NCBI GenBank assembly: GCA_023957835.1
Contig: JAMLGP010000001.1
Coordinates: 1,481,575 to 1,545,574 of the forward strand
Source: Homoserinimonas sp.
GTDB lineage: Bacteria > Actinomycetota > Actinomycetes > Actinomycetales > Microbacteriaceae
Length of the DNA: 64,000 bases
Direction of reading: 5' to 3'
The stretch's first letter is position 1, and each line of letters begins with the position of its first letter. The notes under the pieces were generated by a model, which ran no database searches, was not told the origin of the DNA, and was given only the letters and a program-made list of their open reading frames with translations. This document shows, in pieces, positions 43,637-53,252 of the stretch. The position numbers were made by a program, and so were the translations under genes.

Positions 43637-44493
43637 CCCATATTGTGAATCGTCCAGGCCGGTTCGCGCCAGCCGTAGATGGCTTCGACCATGTGAACGG
43701 CGGCTACGGTAGCGGGAACATCGTGCATTCGAACGATCCTCGCCCCTTCGAGAATGCAGAACACGGCCGCGGCCAGAGAGCCCTCAAGGCGCTCTCCCTG
43801 TTTTCTGCCGATCGCCTCTCCGACGAAATCCTTGTTGGATACCGCCGCAAGAGTCGGGTAGCCGAGGGCTACGACTTCGCGAAGCCGCCTGGTCAACTCA
43901 AGAGAGTGGAAAGTGTTCTTGTTTAGGTCGTGGCCGGGGTCGAGGATTATCCGCTCGTCGGGGACTCCCGCTTCGTGTGCTCGATTGACGCGGTCTTTGA
44001 GAAAGTCGATTACCTCAAGGACCACATCGCCGTATTCCGGTTTCGGCGGCTCGGCTCTCGGCGGGGACATGCTGTGGGTGAGCACGAGGGTGGCGCTGGA
44101 CTTCGCCACCGTCGCAGCCATCTTTGGATCGAACAGTCCGCTCGTGTCGTTTATGACGCTTGCTCCGGCTTCGATTGAAGCTTTCGCGACGTTTGAGTTG
44201 AAGGTGTCGACTGAGATTACGACATCCGATTCGGCAGCGATCGCGGCGACCACCGGAACTACACGGTCGATTTCCTCCTGCTCGCCGACCACCGGACCGC
44301 GGCCGAAGGGAACTCCGCCGATATCGACCCAGTCCGCGCCGTCTTTCGCCGCCTTGAGTGCTGCGGCCACGGCCTTATCGAGAGCGTAGGTAGCGCCCTT
44401 GTCGAAAAACGAATCGGGAGTGCGATTGATTACCGCCATTACCGCCACTTCGCGATCGAAGTCGAAGCGGCGTGACCCGATCGTCCTTTGCAA
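43633..44493 (-). CDS. folP2: Dihydropteroate synthase-like protein, FolP2 type
   Basis: The 286-residue TIM-barrel protein has INRTPDSFFDKGATY, DPGHDLNKNTFHSLEL and AVSNKDFVGEAIG, which follow the pattern of mycobacterial FolP2 rather than canonical FolP1. Canonical enzymes carry SRK where this has SNK, and a DPGFGFGK-like loop where this has DPGHDLNKN. FolP2 proteins have not been shown to condense aminobenzoate with pterin, so the reaction is uncertain. It overlaps the reductase gene and abuts the FAD oxidoreductase gene. Confidence 0.82.
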   Translation of the reverse strand: MQRTIGSRRFDFDREVAVMAVINRTPDSFFDKGATYALDKAVAAALKAAKDGADWVDIGGVPFGRGPVVGEQEEIDRVVPVVAAIAAESDVVISVDTFNSNVAKASIEAGASVINDTSGLFDPKMAATVAKSSATLVLTHSMSPPRAEPPKPEYGDVVLEVIDFLKDRVNRAHEAGVPDERIILDPGHDLNKNTFHSLELTRRLREVVALGYPTLAAVSNKDFVGEAIGRKQGERLEGSLAAAVFCILEGARIVRMHDVPATVAAVHMVEAIYGWREPAWTIHNMG

Positions 44494-45726
44494 CTAGATC
44501 TCCTCCAGGGGCACCGAACTGTCGGTGAGCCTCGAGAGATCCACCACTTTTCCTTCGCGAATCAGCCTCTGCACCTGTTCGTTCACGTCCCAGATGTTGA
44601 CGTTCATTCCCGCAACCACGCGCTGATCCTTGATCCAGAAAGCCATGAACTCCCTGGCGGCCTTGTCGCCGCGATAGACGATTTCCGCCCCCCTGGTCAT
44701 CGGGCCGTAGCCTGAATACTCCATGCCGAGGTCGAACTGGTCGGTATAGAAGTACGGGATGTCCTCGAAGCTCTCGTTCTGGCCGAGCATTCCGCGAGCG
44801 GCAGCCGGGCCTTCGTTGAGGGCGTTTGCCCAGTGTTCGCTGCGCAGTCTCATGTTCGCGAGCGGGTGGAAGGCATTTGCAACGTCCCCCGCGGCGAAGA
44901 TGTCCGGGTCGCTGGACTGCATGGCCTGGTCGGTGGCGATTCCGTTCTCGGTGATGATCCCCGCGTCATCGGCGAGCGCCACATTCGGAACAGCCCCAAC
45001 TCCGATCAGCACCATATCGGCCGGGAAGACGGTACCGTCGTCCAGTTGCACTCCGGTCACCTTCCCGTGACTGCCGATAATCTTCTCGACGATTACCGAG
45101 GTGTGGAGTTTGACTCCCTTTTCGCGGTGGTAATCGGCAAACAGGGTTCCCATTTCGGTTCCGATTGCGTTGGCGAGCGGCACCGCGTCGCGCTCGAGAA
45201 TCGTTACCTCGTTTCCGAGGTTGCGCGCTGTCGCTCCGACCTCCATTCCGATCCAGCCGGAGCCGATGAGCACGAGGTTCCTGCCTCCGCCAGCAAGCTC
45301 GCCGTGCAGCTTCTGCGAGTCGTCCAGGGTACGCAGGTAGTACACACCGCCAAGTTCAGCCCCATCGATAGTCAGAATCCGGGGGGATGAACCGGTTGCA
45401 AGCAGCAGCTTGTCGTAGTTGAGAGGACGGCCGCCAGAAATGGTGATTTCCTTGTCCTTCGAGTTCACCCCGAAGACCTTGGTTCCGGTCATGAGCTCGA
45501 TCTGGTTCTGCGAGTACCACTCTTCCGGGTGGACGTAAACGGCATCCAGCCCGTCCGTTCCGCTCAGGTAGCCCTTTGAGAGCGGCGGCCTGATGTACGG
45601 GGCGTGCTGCTCTTTGCCGATTAGCTTGATCGCCCCGTCGAAGCCCTGTTTTCTGAGTTCCTCGGCCGCGGACACTCCTGCAAGCCCGCCGCCGACGATT
45701 ATGAATTCTTTGCTGTTTGCCATCAT
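44494..45726 (-). CDS. FAD-dependent NAD(P)H ferredoxin/rubredoxin-reductase-like protein
   Basis: The 410-residue protein has two nucleotide motifs (IIVGGGLAGVSAAEELR and VLIGSGWIGMEVGATA), IRPPLSKGYL near residue 45 and FAAGDVANAF near residue 280, as in rhodocoxin/AIF-type reductases. It passes electrons from NAD(P)H to an iron-sulfur partner. It lies directly between folE (27-base gap) and the FolP2-like gene (no gap). No ferredoxin gene is adjacent. The second Met codon is an equally good start. Confidence 0.86.
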   Translation of the reverse strand: MMANSKEFIIVGGGLAGVSAAEELRKQGFDGAIKLIGKEQHAPYIRPPLSKGYLSGTDGLDAVYVHPEEWYSQNQIELMTGTKVFGVNSKDKEITISGGRPLNYDKLLLATGSSPRILTIDGAELGGVYYLRTLDDSQKLHGELAGGGRNLVLIGSGWIGMEVGATARNLGNEVTILERDAVPLANAIGTEMGTLFADYHREKGVKLHTSVIVEKIIGSHGKVTGVQLDDGTVFPADMVLIGVGAVPNVALADDAGIITENGIATDQAMQSSDPDIFAAGDVANAFHPLANMRLRSEHWANALNEGPAAARGMLGQNESFEDIPYFYTDQFDLGMEYSGYGPMTRGAEIVYRGDKAAREFMAFWIKDQRVVAGMNVNIWDVNEQVQRLIREGKVVDLSRLTDSSVPLEEI

Positions 45727-45753
45727 CTTCTCCTTGAAAACTTCCTGAACCGC

Positions 45754-46395
45754 TCAGGCCGAGAGGTCGCCGAGAGCCGGCAGGAACCTGCGGCGCAGTG
45801 CATTGTCTTTGACCAGCGCGCCGGTGAAAGCTGAAGTGGTCGTTATTGAACCGGCAGCCTGGGCTCCCCTGAGGGTCATGCACAGGTGCTCGGCTTCGAG
45901 CACTACCCCGACGCCCCTCGGGTCGAGCTTCTCGTCGAGGTAGGCGGCGATCTGCTTCGTCAGTCGCTCCTGCACCTGCAGGTCGCGCGAGAACAGTTCG
46001 ACCGCTCTGGCTAGCTTCGAAATCCCTACGATCCGATCCGCCGGAAGGTAGCCGACATGGGCAACTCCGCGGAACGGAAGCAAGTGGTGCTCGCAAAGCG
46101 AGTGAAACGGGATGTCCCGCACAAGCACGAGCTCGTCGTAGCCTTCATCGTTCGGGAACGTCGTCATGTTGAAGTCTCGCGGCGTGAGCATTTCTGCAAA
46201 GCTCGCGGCGACTCGACGCGGCGTCTCCGCAAGATGCTCGTCGGTAGCATCCCTGCCGAGGGCTGCGAGCAGCTCGGCTACCGCCGCCTCTGCTCTCTTG
46301 ATCTGGATCCCCCCGTGGCCTTCTTCGACAGCGTGGATAGCCGCAATCGAAACCGGCTTCGGAACGCCGGATTCCTTTTCTCGCGATTGACTCAT
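45754..46395 (-). CDS. folE: GTP cyclohydrolase I
   Basis: From ATG 46395 (site AGGGGC) the protein has 213 residues. The active-site motifs are intact: SLCEHHLLPFRGVAHVGYLP with zinc Cys and His, VGISKLARAVELFSRDLQVQERLT, and EHLCMTLRG with the second zinc Cys. It converts GTP to dihydroneopterin triphosphate, the entry to folate and related pterins. It heads a minus operon with the FAD reductase, FolP2-like and RibD-like genes. Confidence 0.93.
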   Translation of the reverse strand: MSQSREKESGVPKPVSIAAIHAVEEGHGGIQIKRAEAAVAELLAALGRDATDEHLAETPRRVAASFAEMLTPRDFNMTTFPNDEGYDELVLVRDIPFHSLCEHHLLPFRGVAHVGYLPADRIVGISKLARAVELFSRDLQVQERLTKQIAAYLDEKLDPRGVGVVLEAEHLCMTLRGAQAAGSITTTSAFTGALVKDNALRRRFLPALGDLSA

Positions 46396-46448
46396 TGCCC
46401 CTCCGCATTCGACTTGCACAAGTTAACTTTAGATGCCTCAAAATTCTT

Positions 46449-46477
46449 TTGTCAAGATTCACTGTTTTAGATATATG
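46449..46477. promoter_or_regulatory. Overlapping divergent promoters for folE and the HTH regulator
   Basis: Rightward, TTGTCA (46449-46454) is 17 bases from TATATG (46472-46477). Leftward, TTGACA (complement of 46450-46455) is about 18 bases from TAAAGT. The two -35 boxes overlap almost completely, so the promoters compete or share control. The rightward start would fall at about 46484, nearly on the GTG. Confidence 0.55.
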
Positions 46478-46485
46478 CTGGAGGG

Positions 46486-47166
46486 GTGAATGAGCCGAGG
46501 AACGATCAAGTGGCGGCCGTAGCTGCAATCAGCGACCCACAGCGGCGAGCCCTTTTCGACTTCGTTTGCCGAAGTGAGGATGCGGTGAGTAGGGAGGATG
46601 CTTCCAGCGCACTGGGGATGCCGAGAAGCACCGCCGCCTTCCACCTCGACAGGCTCGCAGAGGAGGGAATGCTCGAGGTCGAGTTCCGTCGGTTGAGCGG
46701 CAGAACCGGTCCGGGGGCTGGGCGCCCCTCGAAGCTATATCGGCGTGCGGCGAGGGAGATCTCGGTCACCTTTCCCGCACGCCGATATGAGCTTGCAGGC
46801 GATCTTCTCGCGGCGGCGGTAGAAGAGTCAGACAGCACCGGCGAACCGGTGAGGGAAGTCCTCACCCGAGTTGCGGCCGATACCGGTCGCCGGATCGGCG
46901 AAGACTCTGGCGATCTCGATGCCGCTCTCGAGTCCTGCGGCTATGGTCCGAGATTCGAGGGCGGCGGAAAAGTTGTGCTCACAAACTGCCCGTTCCACCA
47001 GCTCGCCCGAAGCCACGCAGACATCATCTGCCACGCAAACTGCGCCCTGCTTGAAGGGATGGCCGAAGGAGCCGGCGAGGACCCATCAATGATTCGATTC
47101 GTCGCTCCAAACGGCGGTTGCTGCGTAGAAATCGCACGCGACGCGACCGAAGTCAGCGCAAGCTAG
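46486..47166 (+). CDS. Cysteine-rich HTH regulator (ArsR/SufR-like)
   Basis: The 226-residue protein has an N-terminal winged helix (ISDPQRRALFDFVCR, MPRSTAAFHLDRLAEEGML) and a GRPSKLYRR linker. Its C-terminal domain has clustered cysteines (TNCPFHQLA, ICHANCALLEG, GGCCVEI) that could hold an iron-sulfur cluster or metal. This resembles SufR-type regulators. The GTG at 46486 is almost at the predicted transcription start, so the message may be leaderless; GTG 46510 with AGGA is an alternative. It is divergent from folE and may regulate it. Confidence 0.8.
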   Translation: MNEPRNDQVAAVAAISDPQRRALFDFVCRSEDAVSREDASSALGMPRSTAAFHLDRLAEEGMLEVEFRRLSGRTGPGAGRPSKLYRRAAREISVTFPARRYELAGDLLAAAVEESDSTGEPVREVLTRVAADTGRRIGEDSGDLDAALESCGYGPRFEGGGKVVLTNCPFHQLARSHADIICHANCALLEGMAEGAGEDPSMIRFVAPNGGCCVEIARDATEVSAS

Positions 47167-47196
47167 GCGGGTTGTACTGACCTTCCGTAGCACGCC

Positions 47197-47466
47197 CTAA
47201 ACCGGCTGCACCAACTCGCCGCAGCGCCAGCAAGCCGCCGGCAATTCGGTTTCGATCATCGCACCGCACTCTGGGCAAACCTGGCCGAGCCAGCAGGCGG
47301 CATCGCCATTGGATTCAGCGCCGCCGGTTGAGTCGGAATACGCTTCGAGCCCGATGCCCTCTCGGGCTTCGGATCCTGTGCCTGAAACTTCCACCGCTCC
47401 AGTCTGCACCCGGTGGGCAATTGGCGGAATCGGCGTTTGCCCAGCTTCCGGTCGGGGAATCAACAT
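47197..47466 (-). CDS. Small zinc-ribbon protein
   Basis: The 89-residue frame ends in a four-cysteine zinc ribbon (CPECGAM, then CWRCGEL) after a low-complexity, acidic first half. The ribosome site is weak. It is convergent with the cysteine-rich regulator and divergent from the response regulator. Function is unknown; small zinc ribbons bind nucleic acid or protein partners. Confidence 0.5.
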   Translation of the reverse strand: MLIPRPEAGQTPIPPIAHRVQTGAVEVSGTGSEAREGIGLEAYSDSTGGAESNGDAACWLGQVCPECGAMIETELPAACWRCGELVQPV

Positions 47467-47521
47467 GTATCGGGCATCCGACTCTCAGGAAACGCACAGT
47501 GAACATGCAGATACTGGGAGC

Positions 47522-48214
47522 ATGAGCAACGGACCAAGAATCCTTATTGTCGACGATGAGCCCAACATCCGAGACCTTCTGACCACGAGCCTGCGCTTCG
47601 CGGGCTTCGCCGTTCGCGCAGTCGGCAATGGCGCGCAGACGATTTCCGCCGTACTAGAAGAAGAGCCCGACCTGATCATTCTTGACGTAATGCTTCCCGA
47701 CATGAACGGCTTTGGAGTCACCAAGAGGCTGCGAGCCAGCGGCTACACCGCGCCGATTCTGTTCCTGACCGCCAAGGATGACACCGAAGACAAGATCACC
47801 GGTCTCACCGTAGGCGGCGACGACTACGTCACCAAGCCGTTCAGCCTCGACGAGATCGTCGCGCGAATCAAGGCGATTCTTCGCCGCACTATGCAGGGTG
47901 AAGAGGACGCGATCATTCGCGCCGGCGACCTCGTCATGGACCAGGACACCCACGAAGTCACCATTGGCGACACTTCGGTCGAACTCAGTCCCACCGAGTT
48001 CAAACTGCTGCGCTACCTCATGCTCAACCCGAATCGGGTGCTCAGCAAGGCGCAGATTCTCGACCACGTTTGGGAATATGACTTCAACGGGGATGCCGGA
48101 ATCGTCGAGTCCTACATCTCCTACCTGCGCCGCAAGCTCGACCAGTACTCGGACGAGCCGGTCATCCAGACCAAGCGCGGCTTCGGCTACATGCTAAAGA
48201 CCGCGAAGGTCTAG
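47522..48214 (+). CDS. OmpR-family response regulator
   Basis: ATG 47522 (site GGGAG) gives 230 residues. The receiver has ILIVDDEPNIR, LIILDVMLPD (phosphorylation Asp) and DDYVTKPFSLDE; the C-terminal winged helix has ELSPTEFKLLRYLMLNPNRVLSKAQIL and VESYISYLRRKL. It resembles MprA/TcrA-type regulators. The sensor gene follows 47 bases later. A longer frame to 47309 is antisense to the zinc-ribbon gene and was rejected. Confidence 0.9.
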   Translation: MSNGPRILIVDDEPNIRDLLTTSLRFAGFAVRAVGNGAQTISAVLEEEPDLIILDVMLPDMNGFGVTKRLRASGYTAPILFLTAKDDTEDKITGLTVGGDDYVTKPFSLDEIVARIKAILRRTMQGEEDAIIRAGDLVMDQDTHEVTIGDTSVELSPTEFKLLRYLMLNPNRVLSKAQILDHVWEYDFNGDAGIVESYISYLRRKLDQYSDEPVIQTKRGFGYMLKTAKV

Positions 48215-48261
48215 GACCCCACCGGCACAATCTCAGGCAATCGCGCTAGCCTTTTGACCTG

Positions 48262-49902
48262 ATGCACGAGCAGCTTTCAAAGTGGTGGAGCCGCGTCTCT
48301 CTTCGTACGAAGACGACCGCGGTCACTGTGTTGTTGCTCACTCTCGGGCTGCTCGTTGCCGGAATCGGCACTATGACCGTGCTGCGCAACTACCTGGTCA
48401 ATGAAGTCGATCGCAAAGTCTCCGAAACCGCGATCGACTTGAGGACTTTGGATCTCGGCATTCAGGAGACCTGCGAGCGGGCATCCGGGCCCAGTCAATA
48501 CTTTGTTGCGATCGTTTCCTCCTCGGGAAACCTGCTTTGCACGAACCGTGGGTCTTCGCAGCCTCAGCCGCTCATGGATGGGGTGGACCTCGACTTCGTG
48601 AAGGCGCAGGGTGGTGCTCCGGTAACAATCTGGAACTCCGACCGGAGCAGGCAGTGGCGGATCGTTTCGGCCCCGTATCAGGACGACTCGACCGGTGCGA
48701 TAGTAATCCTTTCGGTTGGGCTCGGCCTCACAGATATCAATGCCACGATCTCCCAATACACTGCGGTTTTTCTCGGATTCGGGCTTTCGGTAGTGATTCT
48801 GGGCGGCGCTCTCACTCGACTCCTCGTGACTGCAACCTTCACCCCTTTGCGTGAAGTCGAAGCAACTGCAGCCGCGATCGCCAACGGGGACTTCAGCCAG
48901 CGGCTCCCGGGAGCGACCCCGAACACCGAAGTCGGCCGGCTCAACCGCTCGCTCAACACCATGCTCAATCGAATCGACCGCGCGTTCGCCGATCGCGCCA
49001 AGACGATCGACCAGATGCGGCAGTTCGTCGGCGACGCAAGCCACGAGCTTCGAACTCCGCTCGTTACTGTCCGCGGTTATGCAGAGCTCTATCGGATGGG
49101 AGCCCTCCAGTCCTCTGAAGACATTGCTCAGGCAATGGACCGAATTGAAAAGGAAGCCGTCCGGATGGGCGAGCTGGTTCAGGACCTGCTGGTTCTGGCG
49201 AGACTCGACGAAGCAAAGCCCCTGCAGCTCGCTCCGGTCGATCTGGTTCCGCTCGCGAGGGATGCCGCCCTGGACGCCATGGCTTCGGCGCCTGACCGCG
49301 CGGTGACCGTTATCGTCGCCGCTCCGGATTCTCTGCCTCTGCCTCCTCCCGCGGAACCGGCACATTCGAAGCGGAAGAACGCGGGGAACGGCAAGCAGGT
49401 TCCGACCACTACCGGGCCGATCGCATTCGCCGGTGCAACTATTTCCAGGCTCAGATCCCGCAGGGCCAGGGCAATGCCCCAGGTCGTGCAGCCCGGAACC
49501 CAGCCCGAGCCCGAGCTCGAGGTTCCTGCCGTAGTCCTGGCCGAGGAAAACAAGATCCGGCAGGTGATTACAAACCTGCTCGGCAATGCGATGCGCTTCA
49601 CCCCGAAAGGCAGTCCGCTCGAACTCGTCGTGCATGTGGATCCTGCCAGGGGGCTGGGACTGCTGGATGTCGTCGATCATGGCGAGGGCATCCCGCCTCA
49701 GATTCGCGACAAGATCTTCCAGAGGTTCTGGCGGGCCGACAACTCCCGAACGAGGCAAACCGGCGGTACCGGCCTCGGGCTCGCGATCGTTTCCGGAATC
49801 ATTGCCGCACACAAGGGGAACGTGGAAGTGCTTGAGACCGCTGGCGGCGGTGCAACTTTCAGAATCTCGCTTCCGCTCCTCAACAGCGGCACAGCTTACT
49901 GA
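48262..49902 (+). CDS. Sensor histidine kinase with HAMP domain
   Basis: The 546-residue kinase has two membrane spans (about residues 20-42 and 170-195) enclosing an extracytoplasmic domain with two cysteines, a HAMP domain, the His box FVGDASHELRTPL (His near residue 261), and an ATPase domain (NLLGNAMRFTPKG, DHGEGIP, GTGLGLAIV). Between the His domain and the N box lies an unusual low-complexity insertion of about 70 residues (PLPPPAEPAHSKRK, QPEPELE). It should act on the preceding regulator. Confidence 0.9.
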   Translation: MHEQLSKWWSRVSLRTKTTAVTVLLLTLGLLVAGIGTMTVLRNYLVNEVDRKVSETAIDLRTLDLGIQETCERASGPSQYFVAIVSSSGNLLCTNRGSSQPQPLMDGVDLDFVKAQGGAPVTIWNSDRSRQWRIVSAPYQDDSTGAIVILSVGLGLTDINATISQYTAVFLGFGLSVVILGGALTRLLVTATFTPLREVEATAAAIANGDFSQRLPGATPNTEVGRLNRSLNTMLNRIDRAFADRAKTIDQMRQFVGDASHELRTPLVTVRGYAELYRMGALQSSEDIAQAMDRIEKEAVRMGELVQDLLVLARLDEAKPLQLAPVDLVPLARDAALDAMASAPDRAVTVIVAAPDSLPLPPPAEPAHSKRKNAGNGKQVPTTTGPIAFAGATISRLRSRRARAMPQVVQPGTQPEPELEVPAVVLAEENKIRQVITNLLGNAMRFTPKGSPLELVVHVDPARGLGLLDVVDHGEGIPPQIRDKIFQRFWRADNSRTRQTGGTGLGLAIVSGIIAAHKGNVEVLETAGGGATFRISLPLLNSGTAY

Positions 49903-49985
49903 TTTTCAACAGGCGAGCCCTTTTGCCTGCTACAGGCGTCTCGATTCTTTCTAGCCTTCCTCACACCAAACAGAAAGGCTCAGCC

Positions 49986-50276
49986 ATGACCAGATTTCAA
50001 GTCGACAGCGAGGCGGTACTCGGAGCCCATGGAGCCATTCAGGCGACCATGTCGCGAATCGAAGCCGAAGCAAGCCAGCTCAAGTCCCAGCTAACCGACC
50101 TGCAGTCCAGCTGGAGCGGTCCGGCCGCGACCGCCTTCCAGTCAGTAGTGCTTGAGTGGACGGCAACCCAGCAGCGGGTAGAGCAGTCCCTTTCGACAAT
50201 CGGCCAGGCGCTCGGTCAGGCTGGCCGCTACTACACCGAAGTCGAAGTCGCCAACGCTCGCATGTTCGCGATCTAG
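49986..50276 (+). CDS. WXG100 (EsxA/ESAT-6-like) protein
   Basis: The 96-residue helical-hairpin protein has the WxG turn as SSWSGPAA near residue 45 and a C-terminal YYTEVE, fitting the YxxxD/E type VII export signal. Such proteins are secreted, usually as dimers. No EccC ATPase or other type VII gene is in the window, so it depends on a system elsewhere. It follows the two-component genes and is followed by a strong terminator. Confidence 0.86.
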   Translation: MTRFQVDSEAVLGAHGAIQATMSRIEAEASQLKSQLTDLQSSWSGPAATAFQSVVLEWTATQQRVEQSLSTIGQALGQAGRYYTEVEVANARMFAI

Positions 50277-50304
50277 TCGGGCTGGAAGATTGCTTAAAAG
50301 ACTA

Positions 50305-50330
50305 AGGGCGGCCCCTTTCGGGGCCGCCCT
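50305..50330. terminator. Bidirectional terminator between the WXG100 gene and groEL
   Basis: Arms 50305-50315 and 50320-50330 (AGGGCGGCCCC/GGGGCCGCCCT) form an 11-bp GC-rich stem with the loop TTTC. It lies in the 72-base gap between two convergent genes. Confidence 0.85.
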
Positions 50331-50348
50331 CGCGTTTCGGCTTGAACC

Positions 50349-52048
<1,700 letters not shown>

Positions 52049-52054
52049 ACAATT

Positions 52055-52081
52055 CTGGCACTCAACGGCATAGAGTGCAAG
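52055..52081. promoter_or_regulatory. Second, degenerate CIRCE-like element
   Basis: CTGGCACTC, 9 bases, GAGTGCAAG keeps the GCACTC-N9-GAGTGC core. Its right half runs into the first unit of the tandem repeat array (starting 52075). Confidence 0.7.
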
Positions 52082-52275
52082 CCGTGCGCTTGCACTCTTG
52101 AGACACCGCGTGCAAGCCGTGCGCTTGCACTCTTGAGACACCGTGTGCAAGCCGTGCGCTTGCGCTCTTGAGACACCGTGTGCAAGCCGTGCGCTTGCGC
52201 TCTTGAGACACCGTGTGCAAGCCGTGCGCTTGCGCTCTTGAGACACCGTGTGCAAGCCGTGCGCTTGCGCTCTTG
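52075..52275. repeat. Six 35-bp tandem repeats, each with a small hairpin
   Basis: Units start at 52075, 52110, 52145, 52180, 52215 and 52250 with nearly identical sequence. Each holds GTGCAAGC and GCTTGC(A/G)C as inverted halves around a 5-base loop, followed by CTCTTGAGACACCG. The first two units have A, the last four G, at one position in the right arm, and the linker changes C to T after unit 1. The period is not a multiple of three. Confidence 0.92.
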
Positions 52276-52289
52276 CGTTCCGTTCCGCT

Positions 52290-52865
52290 TTAAGGCGCGG
52301 GGCTCGCGACCGGCTTGTAGTCCGCACCAATGACTACCGTGAGCGGTGCCCCGGTGAAGTCGGTCGACAGCCGCACTTCTCCCACTTGCAGCGCTTGTAC
52401 GAGTCCTCTCGCGGCTCCTTCGTAGCTCGGGTCCGAGTAGTAGACGATGGTCTTGTCAATGTCGTTGTCAGAAGCATTGGCTCTGCTGCCAACCCCGATT
52501 GCCGCCCCTTCCCAGCCCTGTGCGACGAGCAGGTCCCCTACCTGATTGGCGAGACCTACTGTGGGCGTGCCGTTCAGGACGGAAATCGGCACTTCGGGCG
52601 CAATGGTCGGTTCTGCGGTCGGCTCCTGAGTTGGAGTCGGTGTTTCTTCTTCCGGAGCCTGGAAAAACGGCAAGTCGAAATTAATGCTGCTGTCGATTGC
52701 AGCCAGGCCGACGAGTCCTCCGAAGGTAAGAAGAATGGTGGCGAAAGCGGCCCAGCCGAAAGCCACCCAGCCGCGACCTTTCTTCTTTGGGGCACGGTGC
52801 GCACCGGTCCTCTGCAGGTCGGTCGGAATCTCATCGAACCTGTCTTTGGGATATTCGGCCATCAA
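52290..52865 (-). CDS. LytR C-terminal-domain membrane protein
   Basis: The 191-residue protein has a cytoplasmic N-terminus with KKKGRG, one membrane span (FGWAAFATILLTFGGLVGLAA), a Thr/Pro/Glu linker and a LytR_C domain (ISVLNGTPTVGLANQVGDLL, IVYYSDPSYEGAARGL). It lacks the LCP catalytic domain of LytR proteins, so it may bind cell-wall polymers or regulators. Its ATG overlaps the DUF3263 stop by 4 bases. Confidence 0.85.
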   Translation of the reverse strand: MMAEYPKDRFDEIPTDLQRTGAHRAPKKKGRGWVAFGWAAFATILLTFGGLVGLAAIDSSINFDLPFFQAPEEETPTPTQEPTAEPTIAPEVPISVLNGTPTVGLANQVGDLLVAQGWEGAAIGVGSRANASDNDIDKTIVYYSDPSYEGAARGLVQALQVGEVRLSTDFTGAPLTVVIGADYKPVASPAP

Positions 52866-53203
52866 TCTCTCGATCTGGTTTCTCCGCGCAATTGCACCGA
52901 GTTTGAAGTGCGAAACGAGAATCTCGCTCTCATCCTGCTCTCGCGAATCCTTTGCAGTCTCCTGACCAGCAATGGATCGTACGCAAGCGCAGCGGGGGAA
53001 TCGATCACGAGATTCAGTACCTGATAGTACCTTGCCGGAGTCATTCCAAACTGAGTTAAGACTGCATTGTCTTTTGCAGCCCTGTCGGATCCGTAATCAC
53101 GCTCAAAATCAAGGATTCGAACCTCAAGCTCTGTCAGTGCGAGCTTTCCATTCGGGTCCGGTGGAACAGGGGCGGTTTGCAACTTCTCCCCTTTCCGGTG
53201 CAC
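52862..53203 (-). CDS. DUF3263 protein
   Basis: The 113-residue protein matches the DUF3263 pattern: LTELEVRILDFERDYG, FGMTPARYYQVLNLVIDSP, DPLLVRRLQRIRESR. The helical, basic character suggests nucleic-acid binding, but the role is unknown. It is translated together with the LytR_C protein. Confidence 0.83.
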   Translation of the reverse strand: MHRKGEKLQTAPVPPDPNGKLALTELEVRILDFERDYGSDRAAKDNAVLTQFGMTPARYYQVLNLVIDSPAALAYDPLLVRRLQRIRESRMRARFSFRTSNSVQLRGETRSRD

Positions 53204-53252
53204 GAACGGATTTCAAACCCGAGGCAGCGACTCGAGTGAATCTATACCGAGC

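Noticed and set aside
47309..47521. N-terminal extension of the OmpR-type regulator
   Set aside because: The receiver domain begins right after ATG 47522, which has a GGGAG site; the extension is antisense to the zinc-ribbon frame.
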